Assembly: GCA_028284235.1 (NCBI GenBank)
Contig: JANQSC010000011.1
Span: forward strand, 1-64,000
DNA length: 64,000 nucleotides
Origin: Opitutaceae bacterium
Lineage (GTDB): Bacteria; Verrucomicrobiota; Verrucomicrobiia; Opitutales; Opitutaceae
Reading direction: 5' to 3'
The notes beneath the pieces are model-generated. The model was not told where the DNA came from. It did no database searches and was given only the letters and a program-made list of their open reading frames with translations. Position numbers and translations under genes: made by a program. This document shows, piece after piece, positions 45,294 to 54,016 of the stretch (its first letter is position 1; each line of letters opens with the position of its first letter).

Positions 45294-45959
45294 ATGACCG
45301 GAATATCAACAATCGAACAACCCGACCCTTTCGCGGAGGAAGATCTTGCCGCACTACTTGAGTGGCTGGACCTTGGCGAAGGTGAGGAGTGGCAAGCTGC
45401 TGCTCGTTCACTCTACGTCAGATACTACGATTGGCTTTTCCGCCGACTATATAAACCGCTTAAAGAGACTGGATACCTTGAAGACGTAGTGCTCGGAACA
45501 TTTATGAAGGCGATTCGTCACGTTCTTAAGTTTGACCGAAGACCTGGTGAAGATCCCGACGATACGCGGGCACGCTTCGAAGCCTGGCTGCTGAGAATTG
45601 GGAAACGCTTAGCTTACGACGAACTACGCAAGCCGAATCCGACTCAAACCCGTGATGCGGACTTCTGGGAGGATGTCGCAACCGATATAGTCGAGCCAAT
45701 GGCAGAAGCTCCACCATCTCCAGAAGTCGACGCAGCTCGGGAGGTATTGGAGGAGCTCTCCGAGCGCGATAAGATAATTCTTAGGACTTGGCTGCAACAC
45801 TGCCCGGACTTCACCAACCCACAGTCAAAATTACCACGGGATGTCCTACAGGAACTGAGCGATCACCTAAAGACTACCAGACCATATATCCGCACGCTCA
45901 AAAGCCGTGCTCTTGTCCGTTTCAAAGCAAAGCTTCAAGAAAAAGGAATTAATATATGA
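45294..45959 (+). CDS. Sigma factor-like protein of the ECF type
   Basis: 221 residues. Region 2-like sequence includes the helix YVRYYDWLFRRLYKPLKETG, the segment LEDVVLGTFMKAIRHVLKF and FEAWLLRIGKRLAYDELRK. Region 4 is LEELSERDKIILRTWLQHCP and a C-terminal helix (TRPYIRTLKSRALVRFKAK). The spacing is ECF-like, but region 4 has an unusual insertion (about residues 169-187) before the recognition helix. The gene overlaps the next by 4 bases (ATGA), implying tight translational coupling with an acidic small protein and a metalloprotease. Promoter specificity unknown; I rate it sigma-like rather than certain. Confidence 0.72.
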   Translation: MTGISTIEQPDPFAEEDLAALLEWLDLGEGEEWQAAARSLYVRYYDWLFRRLYKPLKETGYLEDVVLGTFMKAIRHVLKFDRRPGEDPDDTRARFEAWLLRIGKRLAYDELRKPNPTQTRDADFWEDVATDIVEPMAEAPPSPEVDAAREVLEELSERDKIILRTWLQHCPDFTNPQSKLPRDVLQELSDHLKTTRPYIRTLKSRALVRFKAKLQEKGINI

Positions 45960-46270
45960 ACTCCGAAGAAAGAGAAATTCAGGAACTCACGCAACGCATG
46001 CGAATCGCGATGCAAAAGGCTGGGTACATAATTCCTTCGGACCTCGACGTAGACGAAGAGCTTCCGACCGAAGCGATGGAAGCCAGTATCCCTAAGCGAT
46101 TGAGCGACATCGACGCTGCAATGAAATATATACTCGGAGACAAGGAGGATAGCAAAGTTGTTGAATTCCCCGAACAACCCGACTCCGCGCCCTTTGCAAT
46201 TGCGGCCCGCCATGGTGCGGTGAAACTCTCTGACGAGACCTTGAATAAACTGAAAAGGAAAGATGATTGA
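45956..46270 (+). CDS. Small acidic partner of sigma-like gene
   Basis: 104 residues, acidic, predicted helical (EEREIQELTQRMRIAMQKAGY), a conserved-looking SDIDAAMKYILGDKED centre, then a hydrophilic tail. No family recognised. It overlaps the sigma-like gene by 4 bases and its stop codon is directly followed by the ATG of the metalloprotease. Position suggests it is an anti-sigma or regulatory substrate cleaved by the protease, which is inference. Confidence 0.68.
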   Translation: MNSEEREIQELTQRMRIAMQKAGYIIPSDLDVDEELPTEAMEASIPKRLSDIDAAMKYILGDKEDSKVVEFPEQPDSAPFAIAARHGAVKLSDETLNKLKRKDD

Positions 46271-47155
46271 ATGCGTGGCGTCCATCAAGAGAGGTCGATC
46301 ATCCCTCCCGATAGGGCAGATTTCATCCGGTGCCTAGCTGAGAACGTTGCCGAGGAACATCAGACGGCGCACGGAACAGTTTTAGATGCCGTCTTAGCAG
46401 ATTCTTCCATCGAGCTAATTTTCGACGATTTCCTGGAGCCATTTGACGGCCTTTTGATTAAAGACAGCAAAGGCTATCGAGTGGCTTGCAACCTTGCGAC
46501 CGGAAACACTCCGAACGCTCCTCGTTGTAGATTCACGATTGCCCATGAACTGGGGCATTATTTCATTGATGAACACAGAGCAGTCCTCGCAGATCGTCTA
46601 ATGCCATCTATGGGGGAAAACGCCATTCAGGACAATTTGATGGAGCGCGAAGCGGACCTCTTCGCTTCCCATCTCCTGCTCCCAAGCCTACTGATCAGAA
46701 AAGCTTTCAAAAAGACTGGCGGCGGGATGAAAGGTATCCGGCAGATCACATCAAGGTTTGGTGCATCCATGAAATGCGCGGCTATCCGTTACCTCGGCGA
46801 AGATTTAGTTCCTTGCGGTCTTAGTTTTCGTGCATGGGACGGAAGCCTTCGGTGGAAGTGGTTTTCGCGGAAGCTCTGGCTCGCCGGTGTCAGAAAAATC
46901 CGGGATAAACCCGTCATCAAAAGTGCTACGGAACGGGTAATCCAGAAGGGATCTGATGCACGGCCCGAGGTAGTCGATTCAGCCGCTCCTGCCCGCTATG
47001 TATTCCAAATGGGCGACGGGCAGAACTCGAACGAGATATTTCAAGAAGAAGCGATGGCGTTGGGAGAGTATGGTGTACTAAGTCTGTTCACCGCTCAAAA
47101 GGCAGATCTCCCGCGTATGGCAAACGTTTTGGACCTGCGTTACACTCACTCATAA
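46271..47155 (+). CDS. ImmA/IrrE-type metalloprotease
   Basis: 294 residues. The zinc-protease motif is IAHELGHYF (His92-Glu93-His96) with the downstream helix EREADLFASHLLLP carrying the third ligand, as in ImmA/IrrE (DUF955) proteins. These cleave or activate transcription repressors, for example ImmA on ImmR in mobile elements. The C-terminal 110 residues have no clear homology. It starts at the base after the small gene's stop codon, and with the sigma-like gene forms a compact three-gene operon. A role in controlling the sigma-like factor through the small protein is inferred. Confidence 0.83.
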   Translation: MRGVHQERSIIPPDRADFIRCLAENVAEEHQTAHGTVLDAVLADSSIELIFDDFLEPFDGLLIKDSKGYRVACNLATGNTPNAPRCRFTIAHELGHYFIDEHRAVLADRLMPSMGENAIQDNLMEREADLFASHLLLPSLLIRKAFKKTGGGMKGIRQITSRFGASMKCAAIRYLGEDLVPCGLSFRAWDGSLRWKWFSRKLWLAGVRKIRDKPVIKSATERVIQKGSDARPEVVDSAAPARYVFQMGDGQNSNEIFQEEAMALGEYGVLSLFTAQKADLPRMANVLDLRYTHS

Positions 47156-47263
47156 TTCTACGTGCAGACTAATACCTGAACACAAGACGAAACCTCTAAC
47201 CAATCAACCTAACGAAGAAGCTCATACAACGGCAATAGGCTGCGAGTAGGACAGAAGATAAGC

Positions 47264-48415
47264 ATGATATCAAAATCGATAGATTTGGTCGAGGAAAGCG
47301 ATCTCGTTTCTCTCATAAGCGACGAGGCACGAGAATCTCGATCGATAGAGTTTAAACAAAGCCTCAACATCGGAAGCGATGGAGACAAAAGAGAATTCCT
47401 CGCAGATGTAAGCTCACTAGCGAATGCGAGTGGCGGTGATTTGATTTTTGGTATCAGAGATGAGGACGGCATCGCCAAAGAACTGACAGGCTTCGGTTCT
47501 TTTGACAATGATCGAGACACCTTGAGGATTGAAGAAATAATTAGGAATGGTATTCAACCGCGAATTACGGGTTGCAAAATCAAGAGTTTCGAACTGAGCA
47601 ATGGTCAAAATGCGTTGGTCATTAGACTACCGAATAGCCTTAACAAGCCACATATGGTCACATTCAAGGGTTCTTCTAAGTTCTTCTCTCGCAACTCTGC
47701 GGGGAAATACCCTTTGGATGTTCATGAGATAAGATCGGCATTTGTTGCTTCGGAGAGTCTCTATGATCGAATAAACTATTTCAGAACAGAGAGAATCGAC
47801 ACCGTTTTACAAGGCAATACACCAGTACCTCTAGATGGGAAAAGCATGATTTGCCTCCATTTGATTCCGTTAGATTCGTTTAGTCCTGAACCCAATTTCG
47901 ACATCTCAAGCGTCCAAAGTAGCGGAGATCATATACAACCAATGCACTGCTCAACCTTTACTACTCGTAACAATTTCGACGGGTTGATAACCAACACTCC
48001 AGGCAATCTAGTTAAGTCTGAAGGATACGTTCAAATATTCAGAAACGGGATTATCGAGGCGGTTGATTCGAGACTATTGTCGCACACAGACCGCGAAGGG
48101 AACGGCTGTCTTTCCAGGGGATTCGAAGACCCAATTATCTCTGCATTGGACCAATTCAGAGACTTCAGTCTAAAACACTCGATACAACCCCCAACAGCGA
48201 TTGGCTTAAGTCTTCTAAATGTCAGAGGCTTTCAAATGACAGGTGCACAGGGCGACTATAGAATAAGCGAGCAAAGATCTCCGATTGATCGCGAACATCT
48301 AATCTTAACTCAAATCTATACTGAGAACTATGAATTTGACTCTAAATCGATCATGAAAGAAACCTTCGATCAGGTTTGGAACGCATGTAATTTTGAAGGT
48401 TCACCAAATTATTGA
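47264..48415 (+). CDS. AlbA_2 (Schlafen-type) domain protein
   Basis: 383 residues. The N-terminal ~150 residues match the AlbA_2 domain: ESRSIEFKQSLN, then REFLADVSSLANASGGDLIFGI, and the ending around FFSRNSAGKYPLDVHEI. This Schlafen-type fold binds nucleic acid and is found in regulators, in bacterial defence-related proteins and in mobile islands. The C-terminal 220 residues are not recognised. No HTH could be assigned. Start is ATG 47264. It follows the protease operon by 108 bases. Confidence 0.78.
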   Translation: MISKSIDLVEESDLVSLISDEARESRSIEFKQSLNIGSDGDKREFLADVSSLANASGGDLIFGIRDEDGIAKELTGFGSFDNDRDTLRIEEIIRNGIQPRITGCKIKSFELSNGQNALVIRLPNSLNKPHMVTFKGSSKFFSRNSAGKYPLDVHEIRSAFVASESLYDRINYFRTERIDTVLQGNTPVPLDGKSMICLHLIPLDSFSPEPNFDISSVQSSGDHIQPMHCSTFTTRNNFDGLITNTPGNLVKSEGYVQIFRNGIIEAVDSRLLSHTDREGNGCLSRGFEDPIISALDQFRDFSLKHSIQPPTAIGLSLLNVRGFQMTGAQGDYRISEQRSPIDREHLILTQIYTENYEFDSKSIMKETFDQVWNACNFEGSPNY

Positions 48416-48508
48416 CTACCATACGTGTTGTGACCTACACAACGAAGCCACCGCACTCGATTCGAACCGCCGCTGTGACTCTCCTGAGAGGCCTCAACGT
48501 TATTAGCG

Positions 48509-48781
48509 ATGCCTGAAGACCTTAACAACGGAATAATACAGAGTGTCATTGGGGCAATTTTGTTCGCCCTAATTATCTGGGGTGTCGGATTTGTAAGATT
48601 CCGAATAGATGAGACAAAAATAGTGAAATTCATCAGGGGCTCCGAGTACACGTTCCGTAGTACAGAAGCCATCGTTGCATCAACCAACCTGTCAAAATCA
48701 AGGGTCGAGCATGTTTGCTCAAAGAGCAAATCCATCAGAAGAAACGAGAAAGAGCGGGAATCATGGAAAGTGGTCAAATAA
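48509..48781 (+). CDS. Small membrane protein with basic, HTH-like tail
   Basis: 90 residues with one hydrophobic segment (IIQSVIGAILFALIIWGVGF, residues 9-28) and a soluble tail with a possible winged-helix/HTH (RSTEAIVASTNLSKSRVEHVC). The tail pattern resembles small membrane proteins with C-terminal DNA-binding-type helices I have seen in bacterial islands. Function unknown. Confidence 0.55.
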   Translation: MPEDLNNGIIQSVIGAILFALIIWGVGFVRFRIDETKIVKFIRGSEYTFRSTEAIVASTNLSKSRVEHVCSKSKSIRRNEKERESWKVVK

Positions 48782-48880
48782 GGTTACTTAGCAAGTCAGG
48801 GCTACGGACCGCTCACGGCGACCACAGCCTTAGGCACTGGTAAAGAATCCAAGAGGGTCAGGACTTAAATCTTGATTTCT

Positions 48881-49126
48881 CTACCTGTCTAGATCTTCCT
48901 CATTCTTCACCTTTCGTTCCCTCTCCAACTTCTCCAAAAAGTCCTTCGCTTCGCTAACAGTCGCAAAGTCCTCCAAAGCAGACAGAATACGACAGGCATA
49001 GAGCGACATCAAATCGTTCAACTTCCCCAGAGCAAACGGGCAGATGTCGATGCGGTCGTCGGGCCACTCCTCGAATACCGAAAAGACCGACACAATGCAG
49101 ATTATAAGATCCGCATTCTCGTCCAT
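48881..49126 (-). pseudogene. Module copy A: 5'-truncated copy of the repeated ~95-residue protein
   Basis: 81 residues from ATG 49126 correspond to residues about 21 to the end of the paralogues at 50890, 53664 and 55819 (ENADLIICI-VSVFSVFEEWPDD, then FALGKLNDLMSLYACRILSAL). The first ~20 residues (MDSETIRRYAEAR...) are replaced by unrelated sequence with an in-frame stop three codons upstream, and no ribbon-helix-helix gene or operator follows. Either a degraded copy or a shortened gene started at an internal ATG, with GAGGAG 3 bases before it. Confidence 0.6.
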
Positions 49127-49275
49127 TGTCTCCTCTATGCACTATTCACAAGGAAGCTACTTAACCCTTTGCAAGATCTTCTTAATTAATAGAAACCTAT
49201 TGCATTCGTCCTGCCCATAGACCAAAATTTCGAATTCTCGATACCGATGGCTAGGAAAACCAACTACGAGTTAAT

Positions 49276-50778
49276 ATGAGCGTCATCTTCCTTGCATTAG
49301 GAGTTCTTTTCGGGATTTTTGGTCTGTTTTTTAAGTACCCTCCCAATTCGCTCGGTAATAAGCTGAGTCCGAAAGGAAAAATCGTAGCACGATACTCGGG
49401 TGCTGCTGTGCTGATCTGCGGTTTCTTAGCATACATCCTAGAGGACCCTAAGACAAATCAAACGATTAATAAAATTGAGAACATTGAAATAAACATCCAA
49501 ATCAATTCTCCGATAATCGAAAACTACTTTGTAATACCTCCGTTCACAAAGCAACAGCTGGACAAGCAGGCTCAATTAGAACGCGAACTTGAAGAGGCCC
49601 TCAAAAAGGTCCCTGGATATGAACCAAGCTTAAAAACCCAATTGTCACTGGTTTCCGCAAAGATTCGTGAAGACAAATTTCAAGAAGCAAAGTCAATGCT
49701 GGAAGTGCTTCAAATCGAGAACGAGAACGATCAAAATATTGTAGCTTTATTGGGTCTCGTTCACCTGAAACTTGCTGAGAACACGATTGCCGAACAGTAC
49801 TTTCAACGACGTGTTGAGATTACCGAGGCAAAATATGGAGAGGACCACATAAATGTCGCGAAGAGTCTAAACAACCTAGCTACAGTGCTAATTCTTTTCA
49901 ACCGCTTTGACGAAGCCGAGAAGCTAACTCAGCGTGCCATTGAGATCGAAGAGAAGAACCCAGGAGAGTATCCACTTAGTGTCCACAATCGAGCAATGCT
50001 GCTCTACCACAGTCATCGATTCGACGACGCCGAACCATTATTTCGGCAAGAGATTGAAATACACGAGAATAACCTAGGAGCGAATGATCCGTTAGTCGCA
50101 GCTAGCCTCAGTAGTCTAGCCGCGTTACTTAGCAGAACTGATCGATTCAATGAGGGCGAACCATATCTCCATCGAGCATTGAAGATAAACGAAAACAGCT
50201 TCGGCGTAAGCCACCCAAAAGTTCTAAGTGATCTAACGCGTCTTGTGTCACTATTGGTCAGGGATGGTCGCCACATAGAGGCAAAACCATATATCGTTCG
50301 CGCGATCGAAATCGCTGATTTTAATTTAGGAGTAGATAGTCCTGAATTTGCTAGTAGCTTGTACGATTTTGCCCCACTCCTGACAGAAATTGGTCGACAT
50401 ACGGAGGCAGAACGATTCTTCCGTCGCCTAATTGAAATCCTGGATAAAAACCACGAAGCGGAAGACACGATTCTCGCCGCAAGTCGCAGCAACCTGGCCC
50501 TCCTGCTCAAAGAGACCGGTCGCCATTCAGAAGCAGAGCAACATTTCAATCACTCTCTGGAGATATTTAAGAAAATACACGGAGCAGAACATTTGACTAC
50601 CGCCAAAGCTCACAGCAATCTGGCCGTGCTACTTAGAGATACCAACCGTCATTCTGAAGCAGCAGCACACTTCCGGAGAGCTCTCGAGATTTTCGAGAAA
50701 ACACTAGGAGCGGACCATCGCGAAACGGAGTTGGCAAGATCAAATCTTCAAGAACTGGTGTATGACTCAGAGGATTAG
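49276..50778 (+). CDS. Membrane-anchored TPR protein, kinesin-light-chain type
   Basis: 500 residues with two N-terminal hydrophobic segments (about residues 1-20 and 40-55), a linker and, from about residue 120, at least eight TPRs of ~42 residues. Repeats such as VAKSLNNLATVLILFNRFDEAE and TAKAHSNLAVLLRDTNRHSEA follow the kinesin light chain consensus (N-L-A-x-L-x-x-x-x-G-R-x-x-E-A). A protein-interaction scaffold is likely. It is the cargo gene between module copies A and B. Confidence 0.8.
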   Translation: MSVIFLALGVLFGIFGLFFKYPPNSLGNKLSPKGKIVARYSGAAVLICGFLAYILEDPKTNQTINKIENIEINIQINSPIIENYFVIPPFTKQQLDKQAQLERELEEALKKVPGYEPSLKTQLSLVSAKIREDKFQEAKSMLEVLQIENENDQNIVALLGLVHLKLAENTIAEQYFQRRVEITEAKYGEDHINVAKSLNNLATVLILFNRFDEAEKLTQRAIEIEEKNPGEYPLSVHNRAMLLYHSHRFDDAEPLFRQEIEIHENNLGANDPLVAASLSSLAALLSRTDRFNEGEPYLHRALKINENSFGVSHPKVLSDLTRLVSLLVRDGRHIEAKPYIVRAIEIADFNLGVDSPEFASSLYDFAPLLTEIGRHTEAERFFRRLIEILDKNHEAEDTILAASRSNLALLLKETGRHSEAEQHFNHSLEIFKKIHGAEHLTTAKAHSNLAVLLRDTNRHSEAAAHFRRALEIFEKTLGADHRETELARSNLQELVYDSED

Positions 50779-50889
50779 TAATCTACACAGGTTGCCTAAA
50801 ACTCTCTGCGAAATTTTGCATATACGAAGTCCCCTCCAGTCCACACCTACATTTCAATGTAGTTCATCCAGGATTCACATCTTCACCAT

Positions 50890-51177
50890 TCAATCTTCAC
50901 TTTTCGTCCTCTTACCCGCTATCTTCTCCAAGAAATCCTTCGCCTCGCTGACAGTCGCAAAGTCCTCCAAGGCGGAGAGGAGACGGCAGGTGTAAAGCGT
51001 CATCAGATCATTCAACTTACCCAACGCAAACGGACTGATCTCGATGCGGTCATCGGGCCAATCCTCGAATACCGAAAAGACTGACGCGATGCAGATTATA
51101 AGATCCGCGTTTTCGTCGATTGATTTCCTCGCCTCCGCGTAGCGGCGTATTGTTTCAGAGTCCATTCCTTTAATCAT
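50890..51177 (-). CDS. Module copy B: ~95-residue conserved protein
   Basis: 95 residues, acidic/helical (MDSETIRRYAEARKSI, NADLIICIASVFSVFEDWPDD, FALGKLNDLMTLYTCRLLS). Paralogues at 53664 and 55819 share about 80% of positions. The likely real start is ATG 51165 (MDSETIRRY), common to all copies; ATG 51177 adds four residues. It is divergent from a ribbon-helix-helix gene across an operator. No toxin or antitoxin family was recognised. It may be an effector controlled by the RHH protein. Confidence 0.72.
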   Translation of the reverse strand: MIKGMDSETIRRYAEARKSIDENADLIICIASVFSVFEDWPDDRIEISPFALGKLNDLMTLYTCRLLSALEDFATVSEAKDFLEKIAGKRTKSED

Positions 51178-51186
51178 ATGTCACAT

Positions 51187-51198
51187 AAGATATATCTT
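51187..51198. promoter_or_regulatory. Module B operator (AAGATATATCTT)
   Basis: A perfect 12-bp palindrome AAGATATATCTT lies between the divergent genes, with TCACAT on one side and GTG on the other. On the minus strand a TTGACG hexamer sits 16 bases before TATATC in the palindrome, so it would overlap a -10 element. A second inverted pair, ATGTCACAT / ATGTGTGACAT, flanks it. Copy C has the same palindrome. Confidence 0.6.
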
Positions 51199-51242
51199 GT
51201 GCATCATTGTCGTCAATCAAAAATGTGTGACATGGTATACGA

Positions 51243-51413
51243 ATGTCAAAAGACGATTCAGAAAAGAAGTCCGAATTCCTCAGCATCCGCGTCTCCAAGG
51301 AGATGAAAGCTGAGCTGGAAGCAATCGCCGCAGACAACGAACGAAGCCTTTCTTGGGTTGTGGCGAAGATAATCGACCGGTACCTGGAGAGCGGACGCTC
51401 AAAAAAATTCTAG
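51243..51413 (+). CDS. Module copy B: ribbon-helix-helix protein
   Basis: 56 residues: a short lead, the DNA-contacting strand EFLSIRVSKEMKAELE, then helices AIAADNERSLSWVVAKIIDR. This is the RHH_1/Arc-MetJ-CopG type fold. Compared with copy C it differs at only four positions (2, 4, 7 and 45). It likely represses its own and the divergent gene by binding AAGATATATCTT. Too short for the usual ORF limits, so easy to miss. Confidence 0.8.
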   Translation: MSKDDSEKKSEFLSIRVSKEMKAELEAIAADNERSLSWVVAKIIDRYLESGRSKKF

Positions 51414-51452
51414 CGGACGCCCAATCAACTCGAATCCAACCACCATCCAACC

Positions 51453-51794
51453 GTGAGCGAGAACCTGAGGTTTTATTTGAGCTGCGCGGTTGTTGGATTC
51501 CTGGTTTCGCTCTGGTGGCGAAATGAAACAGTCGAGAAATTTAGTTTTCCCTGGCTGGCTTTGCTAGTACCCATTTTCTGGATTGCGACTACGACTAGCC
51601 TGATCGCATTCGTCAAAGAACCTTCAACAAGCGTCGGAGACGCATTTCTCAAAAGCATCGACATACGTTACTTCTATCGCGGTCGCGAAATGGTTGAAAT
51701 GAGAGCCCCTGGAGCACTAGCCATGTTCGCAACCGCTACGTTTGCTCTGATCATCAGATGGTTCTGGCATCTGAAGAACAGAGGCAACATCTAA
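51453..51794 (+). CDS. Small membrane protein
   Basis: 113 residues from GTG 51453 with three hydrophobic segments (about 7-25, 35-55, 88-107). No family recognised. It follows the RHH gene by 39 bases and is cargo of module B. The first residues after GTG (SENLRFYL) suit a soluble start before a membrane segment. Confidence 0.6.
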   Translation: MSENLRFYLSCAVVGFLVSLWWRNETVEKFSFPWLALLVPIFWIATTTSLIAFVKEPSTSVGDAFLKSIDIRYFYRGREMVEMRAPGALAMFATATFALIIRWFWHLKNRGNI

Positions 51795-51867
51795 GTCTTG
51801 AGGTCAAAAATTCAGCTCTGACCCTTTTGCTCACCCATACCTCTAGTGCTTCGCCTTAGAGCAAGTA

Positions 51868-52902
51868 CTATTCTTCGCCTTTCAGCTTTCTCATCAGGGG
51901 AATTGCACCTTCACGATTGATCGTTTCCAAAATGCTTGCCTCTCGTTCTCCTTTTCCAAACAGCGTTTCAACCTGTTCCGGGGCAAATCCGGCCTTCACG
52001 ATTAGGAGAATTCTGTCGAGTTCGCGTTTATCATAAAACCACTTCTCCAATAGCGTGGATGGAACATTGTGGATCTTGAACAACTGATACACGGGATCTA
52101 TGACGTTCGAATGTCCTATTAGATCGTTTAAAAACGCACTCCTAAACCCAAAATCATATAGAGCATCAACCCTCCTCTGCGATTCGCCAGGTAGCACATC
52201 GTACATCCTTTCATCTATCTGCAAACCTAGGCCTTTGCGATCATCGCTCGCTTCCTCTTCGTCATCACTGGTCATTCTTCGGACTTCCTCTTCAGCGGGT
52301 TTATCCTCTGCCAGACTTCGACTGGCCTCCCATTCTTTAAATCTAGCGACCCGATCTTCAGCCTCATTAACTTCTTCCTCGAATTTTGCAATTTCGGCGT
52401 TCCGCTTTTCGTAGTCAGCTTTTCTCGATTCGTATTCAGCCTCGCGGGTCGCCAATTGATCCTCCTCAAAAATGATGTCAGTCCGCCTTTGAGTGTTCCG
52501 CGCCTTCCTAAGCTCTAGGCCACGCTCTTCCTCAAACGCAAAACGTTGCTTCGCTTCCTCGACAAGGCGCCCGTACATGTAACCATTCAGCCATTTTCGA
52601 GGCCAAGGCCAAAGTAAAATATACAGAACGGAGATGAGTGCCGGGTGACCAAAATACCACCAACCCCAATAAGAAGAATGGGCCGTCTTTAGCTCTTCGA
52701 TCTTCGTGTATATATCTAAATCTGAAAACAGGAATATTGAAACGGGGACCCAATTGGTGACGAGAAACGCGATAATGAAACCGAAAAAGAACGGATGTGC
52801 CAGACGCTCCCAAATCATACGCTTCGCCATTTGCTCCAGCGATTCGCCATCGCCACCGGAGTCCTTCAAGTCTCTAAATTTGGGAGTTGGGCCTTCAGAC
52901 AT
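51868..52902 (-). CDS. Membrane protein with long coiled coil
   Basis: 344 residues: two hydrophobic segments (HPFFFGFIIAFLVTNWVPVS near 40, then GHPALISVLYILLWPW near 88), then a charged coiled coil at about 115-215 (heptad-like EAEYESRKADYEKRNAEIAKF) and an acidic linker. The C-terminal ~110 residues form a soluble domain (GFAPEQVETLFGKGEREAS). No family recognised. It has two small genes upstream on the same strand in a minus-strand block between module copies B and C. Confidence 0.65.
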   Translation of the reverse strand: MSEGPTPKFRDLKDSGGDGESLEQMAKRMIWERLAHPFFFGFIIAFLVTNWVPVSIFLFSDLDIYTKIEELKTAHSSYWGWWYFGHPALISVLYILLWPWPRKWLNGYMYGRLVEEAKQRFAFEEERGLELRKARNTQRRTDIIFEEDQLATREAEYESRKADYEKRNAEIAKFEEEVNEAEDRVARFKEWEASRSLAEDKPAEEEVRRMTSDDEEEASDDRKGLGLQIDERMYDVLPGESQRRVDALYDFGFRSAFLNDLIGHSNVIDPVYQLFKIHNVPSTLLEKWFYDKRELDRILLIVKAGFAPEQVETLFGKGEREASILETINREGAIPLMRKLKGEE

Positions 52903-52912
52903 TGTTCTCTTC

Positions 52913-53116
52913 TCAATGAGGTATTCTGAGTTTCAAGGCAACCTCTGCCATCTTGTTTCGCGGCTCTACCACATTGTAGGTTTTACTTTCCTTTATGCGA
53001 TAAGGAATTGATTCGGCCGAGTAGCGGTTGCCGATCTCGAAACCAAACGGGCTTGGCCCCGCAAATGCGGACGCAGAGAGAAACGCCAAAGCGAAAAAGA
53101 ACATAACAGCCTTCAT
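52913..53116 (-). CDS. Small secreted protein
   Basis: 67 residues with a clear signal peptide (VMFFFALAFLSASAFA) and a short mature part with no recognisable domain. It ends 10 bases before the start of the membrane/coiled-coil gene on the same strand and follows the GYF-like gene by 21 bases, so the three form an operon. Confidence 0.55.
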   Translation of the reverse strand: MKAVMFFFALAFLSASAFAGPSPFGFEIGNRYSAESIPYRIKESKTYNVVEPRNKMAEVALKLRIPH

Positions 53117-53137
53117 GGCACAAGAGAATGTCCCTAG

Positions 53138-53509
53138 TTAAACTCTCTGCCTCGCCACTATGATGCATCGGCACCATGGCTCGCAAGAGCAGTCCCATGG
53201 AGGGACTTCAGGAACCTCGTCGATTGGGTAAACTTTCTCTGAAAGGGCTGTGCAACTAGGGCAATCGTCGCCATTGCCCGATAGAGAGATTTCCACGCAC
53301 TCAATGCCCGCTTCTTTCATTTCCAGTAATCGGGGCGGATACTCCTCATTCATTATTCCGGCAATACGCCGCCAGCCCTCCACTTTTGAAGACCAATATT
53401 CGGCGTGAAAGTCGAACTCGCCGCGCTTATTCATCCGCATCAGCTGGGCAAGTGTAAAGGAGCCAAGCTCCTCGTTTTCAAACCGTATCCGGTATTTCAT
53501 TTCACTCAT
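53138..53509 (-). CDS. GYF_2-like protein with cysteine-rich tail
   Basis: 123 residues. Residues 4-50 resemble a bacterial GYF_2 domain (YRIRFENEELGSFTLAQLM, ending WRRIAGI), known to bind proline-rich or membrane partners. Residues about 80-118 have six cysteines in a CPSC...WDCSCEPWCRC pattern, suggesting a metal or disulfide-bound module that resembles cysteine-rich segments of some phage or envelope proteins. The combination is unusual. First gene of a three-gene minus-strand block. Confidence 0.62.
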   Translation of the reverse strand: MSEMKYRIRFENEELGSFTLAQLMRMNKRGEFDFHAEYWSSKVEGWRRIAGIMNEEYPPRLLEMKEAGIECVEISLSGNGDDCPSCTALSEKVYPIDEVPEVPPWDCSCEPWCRCIIVARQRV

Positions 53510-53663
53510 CGGTCTATAGGTTCATCGTCTCAAAAATCTCGAGCGGTACGTACGCCTTAATCACAGTTCTATCAGAAGAAGCGATGTCGGGATTCGTGTC
53601 GAGGGCAGAAGCGATCCTACAAATAATTTAAGCTACTCCTTCGCCTCTAACGAATCAATGCAA

Positions 53664-53951
53664 CTAATCGCAAATCTCGTCCGCACCGCCCTCCACCCTC
53701 TCCAAAAACTCCTCCGCTTCGCCAACAGTCGCGAAGTCCTCGAGGGCGGAGAGAATGCGGCATGCGTGGAGCGTCATCAGATCATTCAGCTTGCCGAGAG
53801 CGAAGGGGCTGATCTCGATGCGGTCGTCGGGCCACTCCTCGAATACCGAAAAGACTGATGCGATGCAAATTATATGATCCGCGTTTTCGTTGATTGTCTT
53901 CCTCGCCTTCACATAGCGGCGTATCGTTTCCGAGTCCATTCCTTTGATCAT
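53664..53951 (-). CDS. Module copy C: ~95-residue conserved protein
   Basis: 95 residues, nearly the same as copies B and D (MDSETIRRYVKARKTI, NADHIICIASVFSVFEEWPDD). Differences cluster at the N-terminus and at the last 15 residues. Likely start ATG 53939. The divergent RHH gene is at 54017. Confidence 0.72.
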   Translation of the reverse strand: MIKGMDSETIRRYVKARKTINENADHIICIASVFSVFEEWPDDRIEISPFALGKLNDLMTLHACRILSALEDFATVGEAEEFLERVEGGADEICD

Positions 53952-53960
53952 ATATCACAT

Positions 53961-53972
53961 AAGATATATCTT
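53961..53972. promoter_or_regulatory. Module C operator (AAGATATATCTT)
   Basis: The same 12-bp palindrome and flanks (CACAT ... GTAC, then AATGTGTGACAT) as in module B, between the divergent genes of copy C. Confidence 0.6.
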
Positions 53973-54016
53973 GTACATTATTGTCGTCAATAAAAAATGT
54001 GTGACATGGTACACGA

